NCBI RefSeq assembly: GCF_021233415.1
Contig: NZ_CP089466.1
Location: forward strand, 1,674,001 to 1,738,000
Length of the DNA stretch: 64,000 nucleotides
Direction: 5' to 3'
DNA from: Halobacterium litoreum
Lineage (GTDB): Archaea > Halobacteriota > Halobacteria > Halobacteriales > Halobacteriaceae
A program made the position numbers and the translations under genes. Positions 23,464 to 32,500 of the stretch are shown here, one piece after another; within the stretch, counting starts at the first letter, position 1, and every line of letters begins with the position of its first letter. The notes beneath the pieces are model-generated. The model searched no databases. It was not told where the DNA came from and was given only the letters and a program-made list of their open reading frames with translations.

Positions 23464-24114
23464 CTACCGCGTCGGGCGCCACGCCAGCAGGACGACCGAG
23501 GAGACGTAGATGGCCGTCGAGAGCGCGTACGGCTGGTTCGTGGCGACCGAGGCGAGCGCCGACGCACTCCCGAACGCGCCCGTGAGCAGCGTCGCAGCGA
23601 CCGGCCACGTACAACTCACGCACGCGAACAGACCGAGCAAGCCCGCGACGCCGGACCGGGTGGCATCGAGTATCGTCGCGACGACGAGGTACGCGAGCGC
23701 CCCGTAGCCGATTACCTTGAACGGGAGCAGGCTCACCGTCAGGCCGGTCCCGCTGTAGACGAGCGCCGGCCCCCAGCCGGGAGAGAGCCACGCGATTCGC
23801 GCGCCGAGCCCGGCGCCGTGGAGCATGTAGAGGCCGCCGACGCCGCCGAGCAACAGGAAGTACGCCGCACCGACCGCGAACGCCCCCCACTTGCGCTTCG
23901 CCGGCGCGTCCGGGAGGTCCACCCGAGAAACCCCCCAGATGGCGGCGTTTATCCACACGAAGGGGTACGCGAGGAACGCGAGGTCGGCGGGCGTGGAACT
24001 CGACACCGAGAAGTAGAACAACACGAGCGCGAGTTCGCCGTTCAACAGGAGCGCGCCGTACAACAGCGTCTTGCTCGAGGGCGCCAGTCCGTCGGCGGAC
24101 ACGTTCACACTCAT
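23464..24114 (-). CDS. Membrane protein coupled to heme O synthase (DUF7546-like)
   Basis: A 216-residue protein with about six to seven membrane segments. A CVSC pair near residue 166, in GLFACVSCTWP, sits at the start of a helix and could bind copper or heme-related ligands, or form a disulfide. The ATG begins one base after the heme O synthase stop, so translation is coupled and a role in oxidase biogenesis is likely by context. I recall the family as haloarchaeal and uncharacterised (DUF7546, unchecked). Confidence 0.72.
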   Translation of the reverse strand: MSVNVSADGLAPSSKTLLYGALLLNGELALVLFYFSVSSSTPADLAFLAYPFVWINAAIWGVSRVDLPDAPAKRKWGAFAVGAAYFLLLGGVGGLYMLHGAGLGARIAWLSPGWGPALVYSGTGLTVSLLPFKVIGYGALAYLVVATILDATRSGVAGLLGLFACVSCTWPVAATLLTGAFGSASALASVATNQPYALSTAIYVSSVVLLAWRPTR

Positions 24115-24115
24115 T

Positions 24116-25492
24116 TCAGACCACCATCGCGTCGAGGACGACGGCGACGAGCAGACAGCCGAGGTAGGCGTTCGACGCGTGGAACGACCGCATCGCGGCG
24201 GCGCGGTCGCGCTCCCGGTGGAGGCGCACCGCGAAGTAGAGGAACACCGCGCCCAGCGCGACGGTGGTCCCCGCGAACAGCGCGCCGAGACCGGTGAGCG
24301 CGGCGAGCGCCACGGCGGAGACGAGCGTCGCGCCGAGGTAGTAGAGGATGTGCTTGCGCGTCGTCGCCTCGCCTTTCACGACGGGCATCAGCGGGAAGCC
24401 GCCGCGCTCGTAGTCGTCCTTGTACGCGAGCGCGAGGTTGTAGAAGTGCGCGGGCGTCCACAGGAAGATGACCGTCGCGAGCGCGATGCCCGCGACGCCC
24501 ACGTTCCCGGTGACCGCCGCCCACCCGATGAGCGCAGGCAGGGCGCCCGCCGCGCCGCCGATGACCGTGCTCTGTCGCGTGTTCGGCTTCAACACGAGCG
24601 TGTAAATCACGGAGTAGAACACGATGGCGGTCAGCCCGAGGAAGGCGGTGAGCGCGTTCACCGCGTAGAACGCCGCCAGCGACGCCACCGCGAGCGCGAC
24701 CCCGAACGCGACTGCGTTCCGAATCGGGATGCGGTCGGTGACGACCGGGCGGTCGTTCGTGCGCTGCATCTTCTTGTCCTTCTCGCGTTCGAGGACGTGG
24801 TTGAACGTCCCGGACGCACCGATGGCGAGCACGCCGCCGCCGAGCGTCGCGAGCACCGTCCCGGTCTGGAGGTCGCTCCCGGCGGCGAGCGCCATGCCCG
24901 CCGACGCGACCAGACAGAGCAGCCACATCAACCGCGGCTTCATCAGGCGGAAGTACGCGTACGCCGTCGCGAGCGGGCCGGTGCCCGGCTGGGTCGCGGG
25001 TTCGTCGTCGCCGCGAGCCGCGCCCTCCCACTCCTTGGACGGCAGGTCGCCCGTCTGGGTTTCCAGCGTCCACGCGAGCGCGAGCACGAGCGACGCGAAG
25101 ATGGCGACGCCGAGCGCGAGGTGCGCGCCGGCGAGCGCCGCCGACGACCCGGTGGTCGCGGTGAGCGCGCCGACCCCGACCTGCACCGGGTACAGCAGGA
25201 ACGCCGCGCTCACGGCGCCCCGAACCCGCGTGGATTCGCCGCGCCGCCACGCCATGACGGTGGCGGCGACCACGAGCAGCCCGGTGACGACAGCGGCGGT
25301 GCGGTGGCCCCAGACGATGGCGAGCGACGTGGAGTCCAGGGCGTACCAGCGCCCGCCACACGCGGGCCACGAGCGACACGCGTCCGCCGCGCCGGTCAGC
25401 GCCGTCGTCGCGCCGACGACGAGCAGGGTGTAGACGCCCATCGCGGCCGCGGCGAGCACGGCGGTGAACCGGTCTGGTGAGTGTCGAGTCAC
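24116..25492 (-). CDS. ctaB: Fused CtaA-like half and protoheme IX farnesyltransferase (heme O synthase)
   Basis: A 458-residue membrane protein with two parts. Residues 1-150 form about four helices resembling half of a COX15/CtaA heme A synthase, with a CRSWPACGG segment and histidines in VWGHRTAAV and GAHLALG that could bind heme. Residues 175-458 are a UbiA-type prenyltransferase: NHVLEREKDKKMQRTNDRP carries the first aspartate-rich site and YKDDYERGGFPLMPV the second. It attaches farnesyl to protoheme for the aa3 oxidase. I chose the GTG at 25492, because the TATA-like GGCTAAGTGTAC near 25525-25536 starts transcription after the ATG at 25528. It diverges from coxB and is followed by a coupled membrane protein. 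Confidence 0.9.
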   Translation of the reverse strand: MTRHSPDRFTAVLAAAAMGVYTLLVVGATTALTGAADACRSWPACGGRWYALDSTSLAIVWGHRTAAVVTGLLVVAATVMAWRRGESTRVRGAVSAAFLLYPVQVGVGALTATTGSSAALAGAHLALGVAIFASLVLALAWTLETQTGDLPSKEWEGAARGDDEPATQPGTGPLATAYAYFRLMKPRLMWLLCLVASAGMALAAGSDLQTGTVLATLGGGVLAIGASGTFNHVLEREKDKKMQRTNDRPVVTDRIPIRNAVAFGVALAVASLAAFYAVNALTAFLGLTAIVFYSVIYTLVLKPNTRQSTVIGGAAGALPALIGWAAVTGNVGVAGIALATVIFLWTPAHFYNLALAYKDDYERGGFPLMPVVKGEATTRKHILYYLGATLVSAVALAALTGLGALFAGTTVALGAVFLYFAVRLHRERDRAAAMRSFHASNAYLGCLLVAVVLDAMVV

Positions 25493-25562
25493 GTGCGTCT
25501 CTCGTCCGGGGATTACGACCGGGTACACTTAGCCTGTCCGACTCGCGGACGCGGGGATTCAG

Positions 25563-25575
25563 CACCTATTTATGG
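25563..25575 (+). promoter_or_regulatory. TATA box of coxB
   Basis: CACCTATTTATGG lies about 27 bases before the coxB ATG at 25600, placing the transcript start within a few bases of it. This is one of the clearest TATA elements in the window. Confidence 0.6.
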
Positions 25576-25599
25576 AACCACTCCCAACCTGCGAACAGT

Positions 25600-26361
25600 A
25601 TGAGAGGCAAGCGGCTCGCTCCCGTTCTCGTCGCCGCCGTCGGGTTCCTCGTCGCCTTCGTGGACCCGGTCGCCGCTGCGCAGTACCAGTCGGTGACCGA
25701 GGAACTCATCCGCGACCTGAATTCGATGATGCTCGCGGCCGCGCTCCCAATCACCCTGTTGGTCGAGGGCATCCTCGTCTACACGGTCTGGAAGTTCCGG
25801 AACGCGGACGAGGCGAAACCCACCAAGGAGAACCGCCGACTGGAGATCACGTGGACCGTCGCCACCGCCGTCGTGTTGCTGTTCGTCGGTGTCGCCGCCT
25901 ACGGCGTGATGGGTCAGACCGCCGTCACCGCCACGCAGGCAGACGCTCAGGAGGCCATCGCCGAGGACGACACCGTCGTCGTGGACACCGTCGGCGTGCA
26001 GTGGTACTGGAAGTACGAGTACCCCGAGGAGAACCTCACGACCAGCTCCGGGCCGGCTGTCAGCGGCGTCGACGTCGGGAATCAACCGATGGTGATACCC
26101 GAGGACACCAAACTCGTGATACGGACGCACTCCGAGGACGTGATCCACGCGTTCCACGCGCCCGAAATCGGCCTGAAGGCCGACGCAGTGCCGGGCCAGA
26201 CGAACTACCTCATCACCGAAGTCACCGAGAAGGGCACCTACCAGCTCTACTGCGCTGAGTTCTGCGGGCAGGGCCACTCCGAGATGCTCGGCACCATCGA
26301 GGTCGTCGAGGAAGAGAAGTACGAGGAGTGGGTCGAGGACCCCGAGAACGTCTCCGTCTAA
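25600..26361 (+). CDS. coxB: Cytochrome c oxidase subunit II
   Basis: Subunit II of the heme-copper oxidase, 253 residues. A cleavable-looking signal (residues 1-26) precedes two membrane helices at about 45-66 and 82-104 and then the extracytoplasmic cupredoxin domain. The CuA site is complete: H183 in HAFHAPEIG, then CAEFCGQGHSEM near residues 216-228 with both cysteines, the bridging Glu, His and Met. The substrate in haloarchaea is probably halocyanin rather than cytochrome c. Its 3' end overlaps the convergent birA gene by 4 bases. Confidence 0.96.
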   Translation: MRGKRLAPVLVAAVGFLVAFVDPVAAAQYQSVTEELIRDLNSMMLAAALPITLLVEGILVYTVWKFRNADEAKPTKENRRLEITWTVATAVVLLFVGVAAYGVMGQTAVTATQADAQEAIAEDDTVVVDTVGVQWYWKYEYPEENLTTSSGPAVSGVDVGNQPMVIPEDTKLVIRTHSEDVIHAFHAPEIGLKADAVPGQTNYLITEVTEKGTYQLYCAEFCGQGHSEMLGTIEVVEEEKYEEWVEDPENVSV

Positions 26362-27194
26362 GCGCGCCGCAGTCGCGCACACTCTCCTTCCGTCACTTCC
26401 ACTCGCGAGCCGCCGGTATCGACGACGAGCGCGCCGCGGTCCGTGACCGCCACGGCGTCACCGATCACGTCGTCGCCGTTCCGGCGCTGGACGCGCACGC
26501 GCTCGCCGAGCGTCGCGCTCCGGTCGCGCCACGCGTCGACCGCCGCCTCGAAGCCGGCGTCGGACTCGACGCGCGACGACCAGTCCAGGAGGCGGTCGTG
26601 GAGCGTCGCCGCGACCTCGGTCTCGTCCACGTCGCCGACCTCGTTCCGTAGCGTCGTCACCGGCCGGTCGACGTCGAGGTCGTCGGGCGCGGGGTTCGCG
26701 TTCACGCCGACGCCGAGCACCGCAAAGGAGAGGTCGGCGTCGGCCGGGTCGGTACCAGGGAGCACGTCGTCGACGGGCTTGCCCGCAATCGGCACCTCGT
26801 CGACGACGGCCTCCGTGAGGACGCCACAGAGTTTCGCGCGCTCGCCGTCCGACTCGACGACCACGTCGTTGGGCCACTTTAGGCGGGCGTCGGCGCCGAA
26901 CGCCTCGGCGGTCTCCGCGGCGGCGAGGCCGCCGGCGAACGTGAGACGGCCGACGTGGCGCGCGTCGAACGCCGGCCGAACGAGCGTACTCGACCAGACG
27001 CCGCCCGGCGGAGACGCCCAGACGTTCCCGGTGCGACCGCGGCCCGCGGTCTGCTCGTCGGCGACGACGAACGTCCCGTGAGCCGCGCCGTCTCTGCCTT
27101 CGGCTCGCGCGACGTCGTTCGTGCTCGGACACGACTCCCGGTGGACGAGCGGCGCGTCGACGCGCTCGCGCAACTCGTCGGGGTCGATTGGCAT
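26358..27194 (-). CDS. birA: Biotin-[acetyl-CoA-carboxylase] ligase
   Basis: Biotin protein ligase, 278 residues, attaching biotin to the carboxyl carrier of acyl-CoA carboxylases. The nucleotide/biotin loop is GRGRTGNVW (50-58) and the catalytic KWPNDVVV lies near residue 105. VLGVGVNANP and a C-terminal SH3-like domain complete the family pattern. There is no N-terminal DNA-binding domain, so it is an enzyme only and not a repressor. It would serve propionyl-CoA carboxylase, upstream of methylmalonyl-CoA mutase, but no carboxylase gene is in view. It is inserted between coxB and coxC. Confidence 0.94.
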   Translation of the reverse strand: MPIDPDELRERVDAPLVHRESCPSTNDVARAEGRDGAAHGTFVVADEQTAGRGRTGNVWASPPGGVWSSTLVRPAFDARHVGRLTFAGGLAAAETAEAFGADARLKWPNDVVVESDGERAKLCGVLTEAVVDEVPIAGKPVDDVLPGTDPADADLSFAVLGVGVNANPAPDDLDVDRPVTTLRNEVGDVDETEVAATLHDRLLDWSSRVESDAGFEAAVDAWRDRSATLGERVRVQRRNGDDVIGDAVAVTDRGALVVDTGGSRVEVTEGECARLRRA

Positions 27195-27231
27195 GCCGCG
27201 ACGTTCGCGGCGACCGAGAAAAAAGCCCGCG

Positions 27232-28089
27232 TTACACGACCGCGCCGGCGTACAGCACGACGACGAGGAAGATCCAGACGGCGTCGACGAAGTGCCAGTA
27301 CATCGAGACGGTGCTCACCGAGGTGTGGCGCTCGGCCGAGTACTGACCCTGGAACGCGCGCACGGTGATGATACCGATGAGAACGGCGCCGAGCGTGACG
27401 TGGAGGCCGTGCAGCCCGGTCAGCCCGAAGAACGCGCTCTCGAACATCCCGCCGGAGAACGTGAGGCCCTCGTGGACGATGAACTCGTAGTACTCGTAAA
27501 TCTGGCCGGCGATGAACACCACGCCGAGGACGAGCGTGGACACGAGCAACGCGAGGAAGCGACTCCGGTTGCCCTTCCGGAGCGCGACGTGCGCGAAGTG
27601 CAGCGTGAAACTCGACACCACGAGGATGGCGGTGTTCCCGATGACGAGCGCGCCGAGGAAGCCATCGGGGACGGCCTCGACGGCGGTCGTCCACTGGCTC
27701 CCCGCGCGGATGAAGAAGTAGTAGACGAACCCGGCGCCGAACGTCGCGATTTCCGTGCCGAGGAACAGCATCATCCCCCACCGGAGCGCGCTGTTGTGTC
27801 CGGCGTCCTTGCTCCAGTACGCCTTCACGAACGCGTGGTAGACCCAGCCGTAGAGCCCCGTGAGGAAGGCGAACGTGCTGGCCACGAACACGCCCGGTCC
27901 GACCATCGGCCCGACGAGCGCGTTCTGCCCGCGCCCGAGTACGTACAGCGCGGCGCCGAGGTAGAAGCCGGCGGCGCCGAGCGCGGTGATGAATGGCCAC
28001 CAGCTGGCCTCGCCGAAGCCCTTCGGCCAGTCTTCCACGGCCGGTAGGTGGTGCCCGTGGTCCTCCGTCGAATCGTCCGCTACGCTCAT
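27232..28089 (-). CDS. coxC: Cytochrome c oxidase subunit III
   Basis: Subunit III of the aa3-type oxidase, 285 residues with seven membrane segments. Family features are SWWPFITALGAAGFYLG near the start, WGMMLFLGTEIATFGAGFVYYFF (helix III with its conserved Glu), GLTGLHGLHVTLGAVL, and a terminal WHFVDAVWIFLVVVLY. I chose the ATG at 28089 (MSVADDSTED), preceded by a TATA-like TTTTTAGTGC near 28110-28119. The much longer open frame upstream is antisense to the neighbouring gene. It is divergent from the large membrane protein gene at 28189. Confidence 0.95.
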   Translation of the reverse strand: MSVADDSTEDHGHHLPAVEDWPKGFGEASWWPFITALGAAGFYLGAALYVLGRGQNALVGPMVGPGVFVASTFAFLTGLYGWVYHAFVKAYWSKDAGHNSALRWGMMLFLGTEIATFGAGFVYYFFIRAGSQWTTAVEAVPDGFLGALVIGNTAILVVSSFTLHFAHVALRKGNRSRFLALLVSTLVLGVVFIAGQIYEYYEFIVHEGLTFSGGMFESAFFGLTGLHGLHVTLGAVLIGIITVRAFQGQYSAERHTSVSTVSMYWHFVDAVWIFLVVVLYAGAVV

Positions 28090-28188
28090 ACCAGCGGCTT
28101 GCGTGGCGAGCACTAAAAACCCATCCAACCGCGTCGGGCCCGACGCCGGACCGGAATCCTCAGGGGCGACCGCGACCAAGCGCCGCGC

Positions 28189-29571
28189 ATGTACCGTCGC
28201 GGGGCGCGCGTCGCCGGTGTCGTCGTCGGACTGTCGCTCGTGTGCGGGGTCGCGCTCGCACACGGGGGGAGTCTCCGCAACGCCACCCAGCAGGAACTCG
28301 CGGTGCCGACGTGGCTGTTCCTCTCGACCGGCGGCGCGGTCGTCGGCGCGTCGTTCCTGCTCGCGAGTTTCGTCACCGACCGCGCGTTCGTCGCCGCCGT
28401 CCACGAGTGGCGGCGAGCGATTCCCGTCCCGCGGCGAGCGCTCGCGTGGGCCGGTCGCGTCGTCGGCGTCGGCGGGTTCGCGCTCGTCCTCGGCACCGGC
28501 TTCGTCGGGCCGACGGACGAACTCCGGAACGCCGCCGTGATGGTCGTCTGGGTCGGCTGGTGGGCCGGGTTCGTGATGGCGACGTACCTCGTCGGGAACG
28601 CGTGGCCCGCGGTCGACCCGTTCCGCACGCTCTCGCGGCCCGTCGAGTGGGCGCGAGCGCGGCTGTCCGGACACACGGCGGGCGTATCGACCGAGCGCGG
28701 CGCGTGGGCGAGCGCGGCGCTCCTCCTCGCGCTCGTCTGGGTCGAAATCGTCAGTCCGCTCGCCGAGGAGCCGCGACTGCTCGCCGCGGCCGCGGTCGGC
28801 TACCTCGCGGTCGCCGTCGCCGGCGTGGCCGTCGTCGGGCACGGCGCGTGGTTCGAGCGCGTCGACCCGCTCGCGCGCCTGTTCCGGATGTACGGCGCGG
28901 TCGCACCGATTCAGCGAACCGACGACGGCATCCGCCTCCGGTTGCCCGCGACCCGTCTCAGCGAGCGCGTGGTGACGACTCGCGGCGGCGTCGCGTTCGT
29001 CGTCGCCGTCCTCTGGGGGACGACCTACGACGGCCTCGTCGGCACGCCCGCGTGGGCGTCGTTCGCGCGAGAACTCGTCTCGCTCGGCGTCCCCGCGCCC
29101 GTCCTCTACCCCGCGGCGCTCGCCGGCGGCTTCGTCGTGTTCCACCGCGTCTACTGGTGGGCCGCCCGGAAGGCCTGCGAGACCGCGCCGACGTACGACG
29201 ACCCGGAGACGCTCGCGGTCCGGTTCGCGCCGTCGCTGCTCGCCATCGCCGCCGGCTACCACCTCGCGCACTACCTCGTCTACTTCCTCTCGCTGTCGCC
29301 GTCGCTTGTCGGCGCGGTCCTCGCGCCCCTCGACCCGCCCGTCGCGCGCACGCTCGTCCTCCCGAGTTGGGTGTCCGGCGTCGGCGTCGCCGCCGTCCTG
29401 CTCGGCCACCTGCTCGCCATCTGGGTCGCCCACGGCACCGCCTACGACCAGTTCCCCGGTCGCCTGCAGGCCATTCGGAGTCAGTACCCGCTGACCGCCG
29501 CGATGGTGTTCTACACGATGACCAGCCTCTGGATAATCGGCCAACCCAGCGTCACCCCACCGTTCCTATGA
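28189..29571 (+). CDS. Large polytopic membrane protein in the oxidase region
   Basis: A 460-residue protein with about ten to twelve membrane segments and a signal-like N-terminus ending near AHGG at residue 25. Conserved-looking stretches are VVWVGWWAGFVMATYLVGNAWPAVDPFRTL and AAGYHLAHYLVYFL, with several histidines in membrane segments (GYHLAHY, LLGHLLAIWVAHG). I do not recognise a family with a known role. It sits between coxC and coxA genes and overlaps the next small gene by ATGA, so an assembly or accessory role in respiration is possible by context only. Confidence 0.75.
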   Translation: MYRRGARVAGVVVGLSLVCGVALAHGGSLRNATQQELAVPTWLFLSTGGAVVGASFLLASFVTDRAFVAAVHEWRRAIPVPRRALAWAGRVVGVGGFALVLGTGFVGPTDELRNAAVMVVWVGWWAGFVMATYLVGNAWPAVDPFRTLSRPVEWARARLSGHTAGVSTERGAWASAALLLALVWVEIVSPLAEEPRLLAAAAVGYLAVAVAGVAVVGHGAWFERVDPLARLFRMYGAVAPIQRTDDGIRLRLPATRLSERVVTTRGGVAFVVAVLWGTTYDGLVGTPAWASFARELVSLGVPAPVLYPAALAGGFVVFHRVYWWAARKACETAPTYDDPETLAVRFAPSLLAIAAGYHLAHYLVYFLSLSPSLVGAVLAPLDPPVARTLVLPSWVSGVGVAAVLLGHLLAIWVAHGTAYDQFPGRLQAIRSQYPLTAAMVFYTMTSLWIIGQPSVTPPFL

Positions 29572-29822
29572 CACGACAGACGCCACCCGAGGACGCTCCG
29601 CGGTGTTCGTACTGCGGCGACGCGTTCCCCGACGAACGCCTCCGCGACCTCCACCGCGGCCTCGAACACTACGACCGCATCGACGACGACGAACGCGACG
29701 CCTACGAGGACGCCTACCGCGACGAGGAGACCGACCTCCGGTCGTTCCGCATCCGCGCGCTCGCCGCGCTCGTCGTCCTCTACTTCGGGTTCCTCATCCT
29801 CTACGCGCTCGTCACGCTGTGA
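29568..29822 (+). CDS. C2H2-type zinc-finger protein with C-terminal membrane helix
   Basis: An 84-residue protein. Cys13-x2-Cys16 and His29-x4-His34 (CSYCGDAF ... LHRGLEH) form a classical single zinc finger. An acidic helix follows, then one membrane segment at about 63-82. Its ATG overlaps the preceding gene's stop. I recall it as a haloarchaeal family of unknown role (DUF7410, unchecked). Zinc finger plus membrane anchor next to oxidase genes suggests a membrane-bound assembly or sensing part; this is inference. Confidence 0.75.
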   Translation: MTRQTPPEDAPRCSYCGDAFPDERLRDLHRGLEHYDRIDDDERDAYEDAYRDEETDLRSFRIRALAALVVLYFGFLILYALVTL

Positions 29823-29865
29823 CGGAAGCGATGGGTTTCTAACGCGGCGCGCCGAACGTCCCCGT

Positions 29866-30228
29866 ATGGCCGAACAACAGGAAGCGGGGTTGAGCGACCA
29901 GTACACTCGCGCCAGTCCGTGGCCGATTCCCGTCGTGCTCGGCATCGTCATCTCCGAAATCGGCATCGTGTTCGACGGACTCCTCCCCGTCGCCGTCGGC
30001 GGACTGTTGTTGTTCGCCGTGAGCGTCGTCGGCATCCTCCGGGAGTCGGACTTCTCGCGCACGCTCTGGAAACCCGCGCTCGTCGTCGCCGTCCTGTTCG
30101 GCGCGGCCGGCGGCGCGCTGTACGGGTGGACGGCGGCCGACGCCCGCGGTCTCGCGCTCCTCGGGAGCGCAGTCGTGGTCGCGGCCGGGTCGCTCGCGGC
30201 GTTCCTCTACGAGACCGAACGGCTCTGA
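29866..30228 (+). CDS. Small oxidase-cluster membrane protein (DUF7541-like)
   Basis: A 120-residue protein with four membrane segments (about 20-35, 38-57, 66-86, 90-110) and a short polar N-terminus. It resembles the small proteins that accompany cox genes in other haloarchaea, often labelled only cox cluster protein. TTTCTAAC about 28 bases upstream is a plausible TATA box, so it starts its own transcript. Function is unknown. It could be an accessory subunit of the oxidase. Confidence 0.75.
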   Translation: MAEQQEAGLSDQYTRASPWPIPVVLGIVISEIGIVFDGLLPVAVGGLLLFAVSVVGILRESDFSRTLWKPALVVAVLFGAAGGALYGWTAADARGLALLGSAVVVAAGSLAAFLYETERL

Positions 30229-30235
30229 ATCCTCA

Positions 30236-30246
30236 ACCTATATTTG
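30236..30246 (+). promoter_or_regulatory. TATA box before the DUF6684-like gene
   Basis: ACCTATATTTG lies about 28 bases before the ATG at 30270, supporting that start and a nearly leaderless transcript. Confidence 0.6.
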
Positions 30247-30269
30247 TTCGCCCCGACCTACTCCCGACA

Positions 30270-30599
30270 ATGAGTTCCAGAATATTCACGAAGGACACGC
30301 TCCTCGACATCTCGGTCAACGTGATTCCGCTGGTCATCATGGCGTTCTTCATCGTGGTGTTCGTCGCGTTGAACCCGTGGGCCGGCGGCTTCACGCTGGA
30401 GCGCGTCCTCCAGTTCGTCCTCGTCGCGTGGATTCTCATCGGCCTCGCCGTGCTCACGTACGTCGCCGCCACGCGCATCGAGACCGGCGAAGAGGTCGAG
30501 CCGTGGCACGCCGGCATCGAGGAACACGAGGCGGCTGAAGAGACCGACGACGCGGACGCCGAGACGACAGACGCCGACGACGCGGACGACGAGTCGTAA
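30270..30599 (+). CDS. Small oxidase-cluster membrane protein (DUF6684-like)
   Basis: A 109-residue protein with two membrane segments (about 15-36 and 47-68) and a strongly acidic C-terminal tail rich in Asp, Glu, Ala and Thr. The motif AATRIETGEEVEPWHAGIEEHE follows the second helix. It lies directly upstream of coxA on the same strand and matches, from memory, a haloarchaeal cox-linked family. A strong TATA box precedes it. A structural role in the oxidase is likely but unproven. Confidence 0.78.
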   Translation: MSSRIFTKDTLLDISVNVIPLVIMAFFIVVFVALNPWAGGFTLERVLQFVLVAWILIGLAVLTYVAATRIETGEEVEPWHAGIEEHEAAEETDDADAETTDADDADDES

Positions 30600-30725
30600 C
30601 CGAACGGCGCGCGGACGGACCTGTCAGCGACACACTCTGGTCGTCGTTCTGTCACGCGGTTCCCGTTCTCTCCTCGCCGCGACCAATCCTAAGCTTTCTT
30701 TACGGTCCGGTACTGACTGTTCGGC
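30600..30725 (+). promoter_or_regulatory. coxA upstream region
   Basis: No gene fits here. A T-rich stretch (AAGCTTTCTTTACGG, 30691-30705) lies about 25 bases before the coxA ATG and probably holds its TATA box. Confidence 0.4.
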
Positions 30726-32465
30726 ATGGCCTCGTCATCACTGGTGCTTACCGTCCTGATGGGGATACTCCTCGTCGGTGTGGCCGCTTTCCTCGCGCGC
30801 TTAGAGGACTGGCGGTCCTACACTCCCCTCAGCGACGTCGGCGGTGCGCTCGGGGAGCGCACCGACTACGGGCACGAAGAGAAACCGGGCGGTCTCATTC
30901 GGTGGTTCACCACGGTCGACCACAAGGACATCGGCATCCTCTACGGACTCTACGGCACGATCGCGTTCGCGTGGGGCGGCCTCGCCGTCCTCATCATGCG
31001 CATCGAACTCGTCGCACCGGGCGTGAACCTCATCAGCCCGAACCTCTACAACGGCTTCCTGACCAGCCACGGCATCACGATGCTGTTCCTGTTCGGGACG
31101 CCGATGATCGCGGCGTTCGGTAACTACTTCATCCCGCTTTTGATCGGCGCGGACGACATGGCGTTCCCGCGCATCAACGCCATCGCGTTCTGGCTGCTGC
31201 CGCCGGGCGCGCTGCTCATCTGGGCTGGCTTCTTCCTCCAGCCGCTGGGCGTCAACCCCGCGGCGACGTCGTGGACGATGTACACGCCGCTGTCCATCCA
31301 GATGCCGAGCCCCGCAATCGACATGATGTTGCTCGGGCTCCATCTCACGGGGGTCTCGGCGACGATGGGCGCGATTAACTTCATCGCGACCATCTTCACG
31401 GAGCGCGGCGACGACATCGGGTGGCCGCAACTCGACATCTTCTCGTGGACGATGCTCACGCAGTCGGGGCTCATCCTGTTCGCGTTCCCGCTGCTCGGCA
31501 GCGCGCTCATCATGTTGCTCCTCGACCGGAACTTCGGCACGACGTTCTTCACGGTCGCTGGCGGCGACCCCATCCTCTGGCAGCACCTGTTCTGGTTCTT
31601 CGGCCACCCCGAAGTGTACATCCTGGTGCTCCCGCCGATGGGGCTGGTCAGTCTCATCCTGCCGAAGTTCTCCGGCCGGAAACTGTTCGGATTCAAATTC
31701 GTCGTCTACTCCACGCTCGCAATCGGGGTGCTGAGTTTCGGCGTGTGGGCTCACCACATGTTCACCACGGGCATCGACCCGCGCCTGCGGGCTAGCTTCA
31801 TGGCGGTGTCACTCGCCATCGCGATTCCGTCCGCGGTGAAGGTGTTCAACTGGATTACGACGATGTGGAACGGTCGGCTCCGCCTCACCGCGCCGATGCT
31901 GTTCTGCATCGGGTTCGTCCAGAACTTCATCATCGGCGGCGTCACGGGCATCTTCCTCGCGGCGATTCCCGTCGACCTCATCCTCCACGACACCTACTAC
32001 GTCGTCGGTCACTTCCACTTCATCGTGTACGGCGCCATCGGCTTCGCGCTGTTCGCGGGGACCTACTACTGGTTCCCGATGTTCACGGGCCGGATGTACC
32101 AGAAGCGCCTCGCGCACGCTCACTTCTGGCTGGCGCTCGTCGGGTCGAACCTGACGTTCCTCGCGATGCTGTGGCTCGGCTACGGCGGCATGCCGCGCCG
32201 GTACGCGACGTACCTGCCGCGGTTCGTGGACGCCCACCAGATTGCGACGTTCGGAGCGTTCCTCATCGGCATCAGCACCCTGTTCTGGCTGTGGAACATG
32301 GTCGTCTCCTGGAAGGAGGGGACGAAAGTCGACTCCGCGGACCCGTGGGACCTCGAGAACCACGGACAGAAGACCAAGGAGTGGACGTGGTTCGAAGCGA
32401 AGCGCAAGAAGCCGGTTCCGGACGGCGGCGACGACGAGGACGCCGACCCGCAGTCCGCGGACTGA
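30726..32465 (+). CDS. coxA: Cytochrome c oxidase subunit I (aa3-type heme-copper oxidase)
   Basis: Catalytic subunit reducing O2 to water while pumping protons, 579 residues, with about 12-13 membrane helices. The low-spin heme histidine lies in SHGITMLFLF near residue 117. The CuB His-Tyr pair is in GHPEVY near 293-297, with the proton-channel glutamate that marks family A oxidases. The HH pair is in VWAHHMFTTG near 341, and the heme ligands are in GHFHFIVYG near 427. The C-terminus is acidic. It is transcribed after the small membrane protein at 30270, with its own likely TATA box. Confidence 0.97.
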   Translation: MASSSLVLTVLMGILLVGVAAFLARLEDWRSYTPLSDVGGALGERTDYGHEEKPGGLIRWFTTVDHKDIGILYGLYGTIAFAWGGLAVLIMRIELVAPGVNLISPNLYNGFLTSHGITMLFLFGTPMIAAFGNYFIPLLIGADDMAFPRINAIAFWLLPPGALLIWAGFFLQPLGVNPAATSWTMYTPLSIQMPSPAIDMMLLGLHLTGVSATMGAINFIATIFTERGDDIGWPQLDIFSWTMLTQSGLILFAFPLLGSALIMLLLDRNFGTTFFTVAGGDPILWQHLFWFFGHPEVYILVLPPMGLVSLILPKFSGRKLFGFKFVVYSTLAIGVLSFGVWAHHMFTTGIDPRLRASFMAVSLAIAIPSAVKVFNWITTMWNGRLRLTAPMLFCIGFVQNFIIGGVTGIFLAAIPVDLILHDTYYVVGHFHFIVYGAIGFALFAGTYYWFPMFTGRMYQKRLAHAHFWLALVGSNLTFLAMLWLGYGGMPRRYATYLPRFVDAHQIATFGAFLIGISTLFWLWNMVVSWKEGTKVDSADPWDLENHGQKTKEWTWFEAKRKKPVPDGGDDEDADPQSAD

Positions 32466-32500
32466 CGCGGTAGCGACTCTTCTCTCGGTGTTTCGTTCGG

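Noticed and set aside
27232-29544. Long minus-strand extension of coxC to 770 codons
   Set aside because: The part beyond 28089 is antisense to the membrane protein gene and lacks subunit III features.
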